Source: DATKYK01 sp034430255 (GTDB lineage Bacteria; Chloroflexota; Dehalococcoidia; E44-bin15). Taken from it: DNA of 19,063 nt. The notes below the pieces were generated by a model. That model was not told the DNA's origin, searched no databases, and saw only the letters and a program-made list of their open reading frames with translations. Below are positions 7,038 through 14,696 of this stretch, piece by piece (the first letter of the stretch is position 1; each line of letters starts with the position of its first letter). The translations under genes were made by a program, and so were the position numbers. Where the stretch lies: assembly GCA_034430255.1 (NCBI GenBank), contig DAOUEU010000110.1:1-19063 (forward strand), given 5' to 3'.

Positions 7038-7078
7038 TGGCTCCCTCCCCAAATCCGCCTAGCTGTGCTCTCTACTCT

Positions 7079-7087
7079 ATTATAGCA
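7079..7087 (-). promoter_or_regulatory. Extended -10 promoter (TGCTATAAT) for the LRR gene
   Basis: TGCTATAAT on the minus strand lies 41 bases before the ATG at 7037. No good -35 hexamer is seen. It is the same nine bases as before ccdA, the ABC operon and the MFS gene. Confidence 0.6.
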
Positions 7088-7236
7088 CTGTAGCAACAAT
7101 AAGCCCGTGGAAGGAAGTTATGGCGAGGTGGGCAAACCCAGGCAAAACGAACTTGGTTGGTACTAACGTAAAGCCAGCTGTGTGTAATGTCTATTCAGTT
7201 TCCCTACCCCAGCTTCATAGGGAGGAAGCCCATTTA

Positions 7237-9066
7237 CTAATCGTCGAACTTCTTTTCAAGCCTGGCCGGCGGCTTGCCTTCCTCGTCCCAGCCCCGCTTC
7301 TTATAATATAGCGAAAGAAGCCTCTGAAAATCATCCCTGTCGATTACCCTCCCCGCATTGGGCCCAGTGAGAGGAGGGTTAGCCCATACCTTGTGGGGAA
7401 GACTATCGTCCTTGCGACTCACGCCAAGGCGGACATTTATCAGGCGCGTCAGATCATAAATATCATTCGACAGTTCTAGCATTTCCTCAAGGGTCGATTC
7501 CCTTCCCGTCACATACCTGTAGAAATTCTCGTAATGCCGTTCGCTCAGTCCCAGCTCAATCCAGGGCAGGCGGCAGACACCGAGCATATCGAACAGCGGG
7601 CGCAGCTTCTGGTGATAGATAACAGTATCGACCTTCTCATCGTCTGACCAGCCCTGCCCTTCCTCCAGTTCCTTGGCTATAGTCCACGCCCGCGTATGGT
7701 GTGCGCCTATGTCCGAGGTTGCATATGCCAACCCCATCGAGATGCTGGGGCGACTGTCGTAGGCTGACTGCTCCAGGCCCTTGACCTGGAGTATAATCCC
7801 ATCCATCTCTGGCCACTTCTCGATTATACGGCGAGCCCCGCCAGCGAGGATATCGCCGATTCCCTGCCGGTCGGCGATCCTCTGTATCAGTTCCAGTATG
7901 GCATCCCCATCCCCCCAGGTGATCTCCCTGCCATCGAGGTCGGATAGCGACAGGATCCCCTTTTCGTACCCCTCTATCACCGCCCCTACGATGTTGCCTG
8001 TCGAGATTGTATCGACCCCGAGCTCATCGCACCGACGGTTTGCAGCCAGAATAGTAGCGAAATTATCGATTCCCAGGTTCGAGCCTAACATGGCACACGA
8101 TTCATATTCCGGCCCCTCCACCACCGTGCCGGCATATTCCCCATCCTTCACCAAGCAGATGTTGCTGCAACACATGGGACACGAAAAACATGCGCTATCG
8201 CCTATCTTATAGTGGTCAAGCATCGTCGCGCCGTTAATCTGATCATGCCTGGTGAAAACGCTGTCCTTGAAATTGTATGCTGGCAAAATCCCCTTCTCGT
8301 TGGCGTACTCGATGACATTCATCAGGCCTTCCTGCTGCCACATCTTAAAATACTTGTGCTCCTCGAGGTATTTACAAGCCTTCTCGGTCTCCGCCACCAG
8401 TCCAGGCACGTCATAAACCGGAATATCCTTTTCTCCCCGCACCACGATCGCCTTCAGGTTCTTTGAGCCCATGATCGCCCCCAACCCGGTCCTGCCGGCA
8501 TTGCGGCCCCAGTCGGTATTAACACAAGCGAATCTCACCACGTTCTCCCCGGCAACGCCGATGACAGCGACATGAACTGCGTAGGTGCCCAGCCGCTCCT
8601 TGATCATTCCCTCAGCCTCAAGGCAGCTTTTCCCCTCCAGTTCAGGCATGGGAATGACCATGGTTTTATCGTTGTCGACGAAAATGATGGACAACTGCTG
8701 CGCCCGACCGGTAATGGAGAGAACGTCAACTCCCGTCTGCCGCAGCTCGACACCGAAGCTGCCGCCGATTGAGGAATCACCGTAGAGGCCGGTAGCCGGT
8801 GAGATGGCGACAAATGAGGTCTTTCCCGATGCGGGCAGGTATACCCCTGTAAGGGGCCCCGGCGCGATGACCAAGAGATTCTCCGTACCGAGGGGGTCTA
8901 TCTTGAAATCATGCCTCCTCAGGTTATCCCATACCAGTTTCGCGCCGAAGCCTCGTCCACCGATATACTTCTCGATTAATGCATCCGGCAGATCCCCTCG
9001 TTCAGCACTGCCCTCGGAAAGATCTACGTGAAGGTGCCTTTTAAAATATCCGCTCTTCAGACTCAT
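7237..9066 (-). CDS. Aldehyde ferredoxin oxidoreductase (tungsten-pterin family)
   Basis: Member of the AOR family, which oxidises aldehydes to carboxylates, or the reverse with low-potential electrons, using a W-bis-pterin and one [4Fe-4S] cluster. At 609 residues it has the usual length. Visible marks are EKYIGGRGFGAKLVWD (32-47), NTDWGRNAGRTGLGAIMGSKNLKAI (183-207), the cluster cysteines CFSCPMCC (C293, C296, C300; CX2CX3C), EGPEYES (317-323), AHHTRAW (455-461), the fourth cluster cysteine C498 in DMLGVC, and NVRLGVSRKDDSLP (544-557). All four cluster ligands are kept. The ATG overlaps the ferredoxin stop as ATGA (9063-9066), so the two are translationally coupled. The exact substrate cannot be read from the sequence. 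Relatives include AOR, formaldehyde (FOR) and glyceraldehyde-3-phosphate (GOR) enzymes. Cytoplasmic: no signal peptide is seen. Confidence 0.93.
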   Translation of the reverse strand: MSLKSGYFKRHLHVDLSEGSAERGDLPDALIEKYIGGRGFGAKLVWDNLRRHDFKIDPLGTENLLVIAPGPLTGVYLPASGKTSFVAISPATGLYGDSSIGGSFGVELRQTGVDVLSITGRAQQLSIIFVDNDKTMVIPMPELEGKSCLEAEGMIKERLGTYAVHVAVIGVAGENVVRFACVNTDWGRNAGRTGLGAIMGSKNLKAIVVRGEKDIPVYDVPGLVAETEKACKYLEEHKYFKMWQQEGLMNVIEYANEKGILPAYNFKDSVFTRHDQINGATMLDHYKIGDSACFSCPMCCSNICLVKDGEYAGTVVEGPEYESCAMLGSNLGIDNFATILAANRRCDELGVDTISTGNIVGAVIEGYEKGILSLSDLDGREITWGDGDAILELIQRIADRQGIGDILAGGARRIIEKWPEMDGIILQVKGLEQSAYDSRPSISMGLAYATSDIGAHHTRAWTIAKELEEGQGWSDDEKVDTVIYHQKLRPLFDMLGVCRLPWIELGLSERHYENFYRYVTGRESTLEEMLELSNDIYDLTRLINVRLGVSRKDDSLPHKVWANPPLTGPNAGRVIDRDDFQRLLSLYYKKRGWDEEGKPPARLEKKFDD

Positions 9067-9596
9067 AGCTCTTCCTTACCTACTTCGGCATAGCGTATAA
9101 TCTTCTTCTCTCCCTTCTCGTAGAACTCGATCTCCTTCATCTGGGTATAGCTCAGGACATTGTCAAGGCGCTTTGACTCACCCAGCGCAGCTTCAGGAAT
9201 CAGCCTGAGCGCCCTTTTGGGGCATTTCTTGACACACTCCGGATCACCCCCGCACATATCACACACGATAGGCAGGTCACAGTCCTCATGAGCGTAAATG
9301 GCCCCGAAGGAGCACGCCTCCACACATTTATAGCATGAAATGCAGTCCTCCTCGCCTAAGTGAATGACACCCTCAATCCATCGAATGGCATCGGTTGGAC
9401 ATACCTTGGCACACGGGGCACCCTTGCACTGGCTGCACACGATGGGCATTCTCATGACCGGATGGGGGTACGTAATCAGCACCCTTATAGCCGATTTCTT
9501 GGGGTTGTTCACCCCGAAGTGCTTGATGGCGCACACCAGTTCACAGATACTGCAGCCAGAACACAGTTCCGGAATCACCGCTAGCTTTTTTGACAT
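9063..9596 (-). CDS. Four-cluster [4Fe-4S] ferredoxin, electron partner of AOR
   Basis: Polyferredoxin of 177 residues of the HycB/AorB/DMSO-reductase-iron-sulfur type. Sixteen cysteines fall into four groups: C12, 15, 18, 22 (CSGCSICELVC); C54, 57, 62, 66 (CSQCKGAPCAKVC); C85, 88, 91, 95 (CISCYKCVEAC); C112, 115, 121, 125 (CDMCGGDPECVKKC). A lone extra Cys is at 106. The C-terminal 50 residues carry no cysteine and are charged. The ATG at 9596 is preferred over an upstream GTG/ATG-like extension to 9704 because GGAGGT lies 7 bases upstream and homology begins at MSKKLAVIPELC. It overlaps the AOR gene by four bases, so it should carry electrons to or from AOR. A consensus promoter lies at 9676-9704. 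Confidence 0.92.
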   Translation of the reverse strand: MSKKLAVIPELCSGCSICELVCAIKHFGVNNPKKSAIRVLITYPHPVMRMPIVCSQCKGAPCAKVCPTDAIRWIEGVIHLGEEDCISCYKCVEACSFGAIYAHEDCDLPIVCDMCGGDPECVKKCPKRALRLIPEAALGESKRLDNVLSYTQMKEIEFYEKGEKKIIRYAEVGKEEL

Positions 9597-9675
9597 GAGA
9601 AAGACCTCCACATGACCTTTAAAATCAAATCCAAATACGCCCCGACAGGGTGCACGAGACGGCACACTAACAAGC

Positions 9676-9704
9676 AGAATACTAGCTGAAGGCGAGATTG
9701 TCAA
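9676..9704 (-). promoter_or_regulatory. Sigma70-type promoter of the ferredoxin-AOR operon
   Basis: On the minus strand a perfect TTGACA (9704-9699) is followed after exactly 17 bases by TATTCT (9681-9676). It would give a leader of about 70 bases before the ferredoxin ATG. The -10 matches at 4 of 6. Confidence 0.6.
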
Positions 9705-9752
9705 CGAGGATAGGGGGGAGTTCCAATTGTTGGGACAACGTGCCAGCGAAAG

Positions 9753-12700
9753 CTATTCGAATCGTAGCGCCTCCGCGGGATAGATTCTAGCAGCCTGCCG
9801 CGCCGGCAGATAGGTGGTAAGCAGCGAAGCGCCATAGGCTATAATGACTACAGTTATAATGTTGACCCAAGGGACCTGATATGTCATGCCTGCGAAGTAA
9901 TCCCCCATCTGGTCGATGATCTGGACGGAGAGGCCCGCGCCGAGGGCAGTACCGAGGGCGATACCCAGCAAGGCAACAAAGGAGGACTCCAAAAGGAAGG
10001 AGCGCTGCACCATACCCTTCTGAAAGCCCAGGGCCCGCAGCACGCCGATCTGCTTTCTTCGCTCCACCACGGAGCGGGCAGCGATGACCCCCAGGGCAGC
10101 AATACCTACTACCAGGCCCAATCCCATAAAGCCCTGGAGCAGGTTATTTATCATCAGGTTCATGCTGGCTATATCTCGGACCTCTTCTTCCAGCACCTCT
10201 GCCTCCATACCGTGCTCTAGAAACCGTGCCTCCAACGCCTGGGCTGTAGCTTCGGCATCAACACCCTCCCCAAGCCGGAACATATAAGATAGAGGTGGCA
10301 CCGGCCGAGAAAGCAGGGTATTTACCGTCTCCTGGGAAGTGATCACCCCACTGCCAGCATAGAAGGCTAGCTGATCCAGTACCCCGATGACCCGGAGCCT
10401 TTGCTCACTACCGGTGCGGGGGTCCTGCGCCTGAATGTACACCTCGGGTAAGGTATCATCTTCTATAAAGAACCCCTCCAGTTGGAAATCGAGTGTGGGT
10501 CCACCAAAGGCGTAGTTAGCCTTGGTTGGAACCAAGTAGGCCGCGACTACCGCCGTCCCAGGCTCTTCCTGAAGGGCCTGCCACACCTCCCGGGGCGAGT
10601 CATAGCCCTCGGCCATAATAGCGAACTCGTAGTTTACGCTATCGGTATATCCAGCATCCACCCCTTGGAGGTAGAAATCAGTGAATTCTTGTTCCGTTTC
10701 CGGTTCAGGCACTTCTTGCTTCACCCTTACCAGCGCGCCGTTAAAGCTGCCGATGGCCGCGAAGTCGTCCAGGGTCACACCATCGCCCTGCTTGAGTGCT
10801 TCCCGGATATCAGGGATGGGATTAGCGTAGCTTGTGTCAGCCCGGATTTGATAGCCGCCTGATACCCTCTCTGTGTCCGAGAAAACCTCGCCCATGTTAT
10901 AGGTGAGAAAGGCCATCACGATGAGGGTAAACACCACCAGTGAGAACATGGCCAGGGTGATGCCAGTGCGGAAGCGGTTCTGCAGGGGGTAGGATACGGC
11001 GATCCTAAGCACCGGGGCGAGGCCACGGATGCGCCCGAAGAGGCGTACCATAGCCGCTATCAGCAGATCTGAATTATAGGTGATGGCCCACACTGCCCCA
11101 ACAACCAGCATGATGCCGGAAAGGAAGAACATCTCCATACCCTGCTCCATCTCCGGCAGAATGGATTCAAGTGCGCCAGGGGGAAGAAGCCACCACACCA
11201 CCAGGCCCAGACCAGCAATAGTGAAGGCGGCTCGCTCCGGCAGGCCGAAGCGCCGGGCCAGCAGGGGCAAGCCGATAATTATAAGCGAGGTCCCCAGCAT
11301 AAAGCTGAACAACTCTGCGCCCTGGAGACCGGTAACGGTGAGGAGGAGCCCTAACACCGATAGCAGGATGGCCAGAATCAATCCCTTGATAGACTTGTGG
11401 CTGATGCGAGGCTCGGGTATATCCCGTATAGCCCTAACGATATTCAGGCGACTTATCCGCCGTGAGGAGATCATGACCACGATAAAGGTAAACACAGTTC
11501 CCAAGGTATAAGCCATGATCACGCTCTGCCATTGGAAAGAGAAGGTTAGATTAAGTCCCACCTCACCTAAGGCTATGGCGATGACATGGATCATGCCCCA
11601 TCCCACCGCCACTCCCAGCAGGCTACCCACGGCGGCAGCGATGAGAGCGTAGATGGCTCCCTCGAATGCGAACATGAGGATTATGTGGCCCTGCTGCGCG
11701 CCCACCGCCCGTGCGATACCCAGCTCCCCTTTCCGCTCCGCCGCCAGCATGACAAAGATGAGGAAGATGAGCAGAATGCCTGCCGCTATAGAGAACTGCC
11801 CGAACATGAGGAAAATGGTCGAGAAGATGCTTCCAGCAGCGTCAGCGCTATCCAGGGCATCCTGCTTCACCGGTTCTGCCTCAAGCCCACTACCCTTAAG
11901 CAGGGGTTCCAGGCTGGATAACACCGCATCGCTATGCTGAGCTCCCTGGATGGCATCTCCCCGGTTGGTGATAATGATGTAGTTTATCTTGCCCTCGTTG
12001 CCCGTCAGCTCCTGAAGCCGTGGCAGTGGCATCACCAGAGAAAGCTCTCCGGCAGGGTTCGCCCCCTTCTCATACACCCCAGCCACCTCTAATTCAGTGG
12101 GTTGAGAACCCAAATACACATTCATCATATCGCCTGTACCAACGTCCAGATTATCGGCATCGGCAAGCTCGCTGCTTATATACACCTGACCGTCGGCCAG
12201 ATCATCTAAATATAGGTAATCCCCCTGTTCATCCTCTAGGCGGTCAAAGCCGTCCATCCACTCCTTATCATAGCCGAGGATACTGACCTCAGGAATGCTG
12301 ACCTGCGGCTCGTCTAGTCCCTTATCCAGCGCCACGACCGGAGCAACCTCGGCGGCCAGAGGGGCCACACCCTCTACCTCTGTGTCGCCCTCCAGGCCCT
12401 CGCGAACAGTCTCAAAATAGACCTGGTCGAAGTATGCCAGCCGGCCATACTCGTCTGGCGTCTCTGACTGCACCACCACGTCAATCTCTCCGACGTACTT
12501 CAGTACTTGGACCCGAATGGAATGTGAAAGGGTGTCACCGGTAGCGAACGAGGCGGAGAAGAGAAGGGTGGCTAGCATCAGACCCAGCACAATGAGGGCC
12601 GTTTGTGCCCGGCGCCGGGGTGGGTTACGCAACGCCATTTTGAAGATCACCCGGTTTCTCATGGCAACGACAGCCATAATGGCGACCCCTAAGACGAAGA

Positions 12701-12755
12701 TGACCACCAGGGCTATCACAAGCTGATCAGTAGGTATACCAAATAATTTTTCCAT
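9753..12755 (-). CDS. ABC transporter permease with two FtsX/MacB domains
   Basis: Large integral membrane subunit (1000 residues) of a MacB/LolC-E/FtsX-type ABC system, which usually exports or extracts lipoproteins, peptides or drugs, or works by mechanotransmission. In order: one extra N-terminal membrane segment, a MacB-type helix (TALIVLGLMLATLLFSASFA), a first extracytoplasmic domain rich in Asp/Glu, a first FtsX block of three helices with the coupling stretch ERKGELGIARAVGAQ, a central group of about four to five hydrophobic helices, another MacB helix (GITLAMFSLVVFTLIVMAFL), a second extracytoplasmic domain, and a second FtsX block with ERRKQIGVLRALGFQK, ending in the family's typical PAEALRFE. 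The layout is that of duplicated YtrF/AcrB-like permeases of about 800-1000 residues. It lies 74 bases after the ABM-like gene and belongs with the ATPase upstream. The substrate is unknown. Confidence 0.92.
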   Translation of the reverse strand: MEKLFGIPTDQLVIALVVIFVLGVAIMAVVAMRNRVIFKMALRNPPRRRAQTALIVLGLMLATLLFSASFATGDTLSHSIRVQVLKYVGEIDVVVQSETPDEYGRLAYFDQVYFETVREGLEGDTEVEGVAPLAAEVAPVVALDKGLDEPQVSIPEVSILGYDKEWMDGFDRLEDEQGDYLYLDDLADGQVYISSELADADNLDVGTGDMMNVYLGSQPTELEVAGVYEKGANPAGELSLVMPLPRLQELTGNEGKINYIIITNRGDAIQGAQHSDAVLSSLEPLLKGSGLEAEPVKQDALDSADAAGSIFSTIFLMFGQFSIAAGILLIFLIFVMLAAERKGELGIARAVGAQQGHIILMFAFEGAIYALIAAAVGSLLGVAVGWGMIHVIAIALGEVGLNLTFSFQWQSVIMAYTLGTVFTFIVVMISSRRISRLNIVRAIRDIPEPRISHKSIKGLILAILLSVLGLLLTVTGLQGAELFSFMLGTSLIIIGLPLLARRFGLPERAAFTIAGLGLVVWWLLPPGALESILPEMEQGMEMFFLSGIMLVVGAVWAITYNSDLLIAAMVRLFGRIRGLAPVLRIAVSYPLQNRFRTGITLAMFSLVVFTLIVMAFLTYNMGEVFSDTERVSGGYQIRADTSYANPIPDIREALKQGDGVTLDDFAAIGSFNGALVRVKQEVPEPETEQEFTDFYLQGVDAGYTDSVNYEFAIMAEGYDSPREVWQALQEEPGTAVVAAYLVPTKANYAFGGPTLDFQLEGFFIEDDTLPEVYIQAQDPRTGSEQRLRVIGVLDQLAFYAGSGVITSQETVNTLLSRPVPPLSYMFRLGEGVDAEATAQALEARFLEHGMEAEVLEEEVRDIASMNLMINNLLQGFMGLGLVVGIAALGVIAARSVVERRKQIGVLRALGFQKGMVQRSFLLESSFVALLGIALGTALGAGLSVQIIDQMGDYFAGMTYQVPWVNIITVVIIAYGASLLTTYLPARQAARIYPAEALRFE

Positions 12756-12829
12756 TACTCTCTCAGATTGCTCTCAGTTAATCCGATTACTCTTGATAGA
12801 GAGGATTGGCAATTTTAATAAACAGAAAT

Positions 12830-13147
12830 TTAATCTCCCTTCATACTGGGGGCTTCAGCAAAGACCACCTCGTAGTTCTCACGACCGGGCGGCGCGTGAA
12901 ATAAGGCCATAAACTTGGCCACCTGCTCCTCGTAATATCCACTCGCTATGCCAGACTCAGCTTCCTCCTCACTCGCCCACAGGCTCAAAATGAGGCCCTT
13001 TCCCTCCGGGGTGCGCATCACATACATACCCTCGTATCCTTCCCGTTTTCGCGCCTCGGGCACGATCAACTCTTTAAATCGCTCCAGCGCGTCGTCCAGG
13101 CTAATCCTGAGCGTGTCGATCTCAAACAGCGTTACCCTTGCAAACAT
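12830..13147 (-). CDS. Small ABM-fold (antibiotic biosynthesis monooxygenase-like) protein
   Basis: A 105-residue protein with the dimeric alpha/beta-barrel pattern of the ABM superfamily: MFARVTLFEID, a helix ERFKELIVPEARKREGYEGMYVM, a strand GLILSLWASEEEAESG and a helix EEQVAKFMALF. Such proteins include small monooxygenases, heme-degrading enzymes and stress proteins of unknown activity; no catalytic residue can be pointed out here. AGGAGG lies 6 bases before the ATG. It starts 52 bases after the ABC ATPase and ends 74 bases before the permease, so it is part of the same transcript. Its position between the two transporter parts suggests a linked role, but that is inference. Confidence 0.8.
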   Translation of the reverse strand: MFARVTLFEIDTLRISLDDALERFKELIVPEARKREGYEGMYVMRTPEGKGLILSLWASEEEAESGIASGYYEEQVAKFMALFHAPPGRENYEVVFAEAPSMKGD

Positions 13148-13199
13148 ATTTCGCCTCCTGATCTAGCAGCGTTCTACACGTCGCCAATTGAAGCAGCGT

Positions 13200-14036
13200 T
13201 TAGCAACCACCAGTACGGAGCTCCTCCACGATCTGGCCATCCGCCATCCGCAGGATCCGATCTGTCTTACGGCCTACAGCAATGTCATGGGTGACGAGGA
13301 CGAAGGTCTGTAATTTTTCCTTGTTCAGCCTGCACATCAGGTCAATTACCTCACCAGCGTTCTCGCTGTCCAGGTTGCCTGTAGGCTCGTCGGCCCACAC
13401 GATTGCTGGCTCATTGACCAGCGCCCGGGCGACGGCCGCCCTCTGCTGCTGTCCGCCGGACATCTCCGCGGGAAGCTTTGGTGCCTCCTCTTCCAGGCCC
13501 ACGAGAGCCAGGGCCTCCTGCGCCCGCCTGCGGGCATTCCCTGGCGTCACTCCGGCCAGCAGGAGGGGAAGTTCTACATTCTCTATGGTGCTGAGTACCG
13601 GTAGCAGATTGAAGGACTGGAAAATAAACCCCATCTTCTCGGCTCGGTAGCGGGTGCGCTGCTTGTCTGACATAGCGTGAATGGAGACACCATTAATGAC
13701 CACCTTGCCCTTGGTAACATCATCGAGCCCCGAAAGCACGTTAAGGAGGGTTGTTTTACCACAGCCGGAGGGCCCCATGACGGACACCATCTCCCCCCTC
13801 GTGATGCTCAGATCAACACCCCTGAGGGCATCCACCGTCACCTTGCCTGTGTCATAAGTCTTGTAAACTTCTTTCGCCTGAATAATGGTGCCATTTTGCT
13901 TTTTAATCGCTATCCTGCCTTTGCACTCAGGGTAACGAGTGCATACATGGAATGAGCGGCCAGAATGCAGGCCTCTTTTCGATGTCTTTACAACTGTTTT
14001 AGAGCCGCATATGGGACATCTAATATCTTCTGTCAT
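13200..14036 (-). CDS. LolD/MacB-type ABC ATPase with N-terminal Cys4 zinc ribbon
   Basis: Nucleotide-binding subunit (278 residues) that should drive the FtsX-type permease of the same operon. Residues 1-45 form a Cys4 ribbon, CPIC...FHVCTRYPEC (C7, C10, C32, C38), like the C-terminal zinc fingers of type IA topoisomerases. From about residue 52 there is a standard ATPase domain: Walker A GPSGCGKT (88-95), Q-loop Gln140, signature MSGGQQQR (192-199), Walker B AIVWADE (211-217) and switch His250. GEMVSVMGPSG and NLDSENAGEVI are typical of the LolD/MacB class. The ribbon is in the same frame directly after the ATG, with a purine-rich GAGGAGAGGG upstream and an extended -10 promoter at 14085-14093, so the fusion is not a start-site artefact. 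This ribbon is unusual for the family; its binding partner is unknown. Confidence 0.93.
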   Translation of the reverse strand: MTEDIRCPICGSKTVVKTSKRGLHSGRSFHVCTRYPECKGRIAIKKQNGTIIQAKEVYKTYDTGKVTVDALRGVDLSITRGEMVSVMGPSGCGKTTLLNVLSGLDDVTKGKVVINGVSIHAMSDKQRTRYRAEKMGFIFQSFNLLPVLSTIENVELPLLLAGVTPGNARRRAQEALALVGLEEEAPKLPAEMSGGQQQRAAVARALVNEPAIVWADEPTGNLDSENAGEVIDLMCRLNKEKLQTFVLVTHDIAVGRKTDRILRMADGQIVEELRTGGC

Positions 14037-14084
14037 TATCCAACCCTCTCCTCGCCAAATCTATCTTATTAGTATTTTTGCGCA

Positions 14085-14093
14085 ATTATAGCA
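14085..14093 (-). promoter_or_regulatory. Extended -10 promoter (TGCTATAAT) for the ABC operon
   Basis: TGCTATAAT on the minus strand lies about 49 bases before the ATPase ATG. TGTACA (14113-14108) is at a 17-base spacing and may be a weak -35. Confidence 0.62.
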
Positions 14094-14650
14094 CTACCAG
14101 GCTTGCATGTACACAATATTTGTTGCACACAATAGACGAAACAGCGTGCTACTTCCTCTTGCCTTCTTCTTAAATTCCATTCTGGCAGAGCGTCCATACC
14201 TCAGCAAATAATTACGGGTAAAGTCCACACAACAGGAAAATAACGGGTTGTGTCAAAGGATAGCTATTCTGGGGTGTAGGGTATTTCCTGCCGGGGGTCT
14301 GGGGGTGTCCCCCAGCTTTAAAAAGTCCCCCAAGATTGGGGGATTAGGGGGTTGATTGAGACTATTTCAGCAGTCTCTATATATACAATCATGGCAATAC
14401 CTAGCCCTGTTCAAAATAAATTTAGCACGAGTTCAATCTTCATTTAACTCGAAGTCGCAACGAAGCGATATAGGTTATTTTATATACCAGTCCCCCATAA
14501 TTACATGAACTACCCCTAGAATAAACCTTTTTACCTCCCCTGGTATTCGCCCTGTAAAGGACTCCTCCCTCCCCCGGCTTCATAAGCCTCCCCGATAACA
14601 GATGACGCTATCCCCCGTAGGTATAGCGCCTGTATTACCTATATGTGTAT
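14094..14650. other. Divergent intergenic region with a hairpin-rich element, no gene
   Basis: About 560 bases between the ABC operon and the MFS gene. No reading frame looks coding. The left part (to about 14235) is AT-rich and plain. The middle (14238-14395) holds the hairpin element listed separately. The rest holds nothing recognised until the MFS promoter. No tRNA or known RNA was seen. Confidence 0.6.
14238..14395. repeat. Hairpin-rich intergenic element, probable dispersed repeat
   Basis: It contains a G-rich run, then CTGGGGG-TGT-CCCCCAG (14299-14315), then TCCCCCA-AGAT-TGGGGGA (14326-14343), then GAGACT...AGTCTC (14358-14377). G-run hairpins of this look recur between genes in many Dehalococcoidia-type genomes as I recall them. 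Only one copy lies in this window, so repetition is not shown here. Confidence 0.45.
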
Positions 14651-14651
14651 G

Positions 14652-14660
14652 TGCTATAAT
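14652..14660 (+). promoter_or_regulatory. Extended -10 promoter (TGCTATAAT) for the MFS gene
   Basis: TGCTATAAT lies 36 bases before the ATG at 14697, with GAGGGA (14684-14689) as ribosome binding site 7 bases from the start. No clear -35 is seen. Confidence 0.62.
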
Positions 14661-14696
14661 CGGGGGCGTATGTCCGGAGCAGTGAGGGACTGAAGC

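Noticed and set aside
7240..9060. Several open frames on the plus strand across the AOR gene
   Set aside because: They are antisense to a gene with full family motifs and have no ribosome binding sites; same for those across the permease and LRR genes.
9597..9704. Longer ferredoxin starting near 9704
   Set aside because: The extension would begin inside the -35 hexamer of a good promoter, and GGAGGT sits right before the ATG at 9596.
9753..14036. ABC operon plus ABM protein as a defence or toxin-immunity system
   Set aside because: No toxin, nuclease, precursor peptide or two-component regulator is next to it; a general export system explains what is seen.
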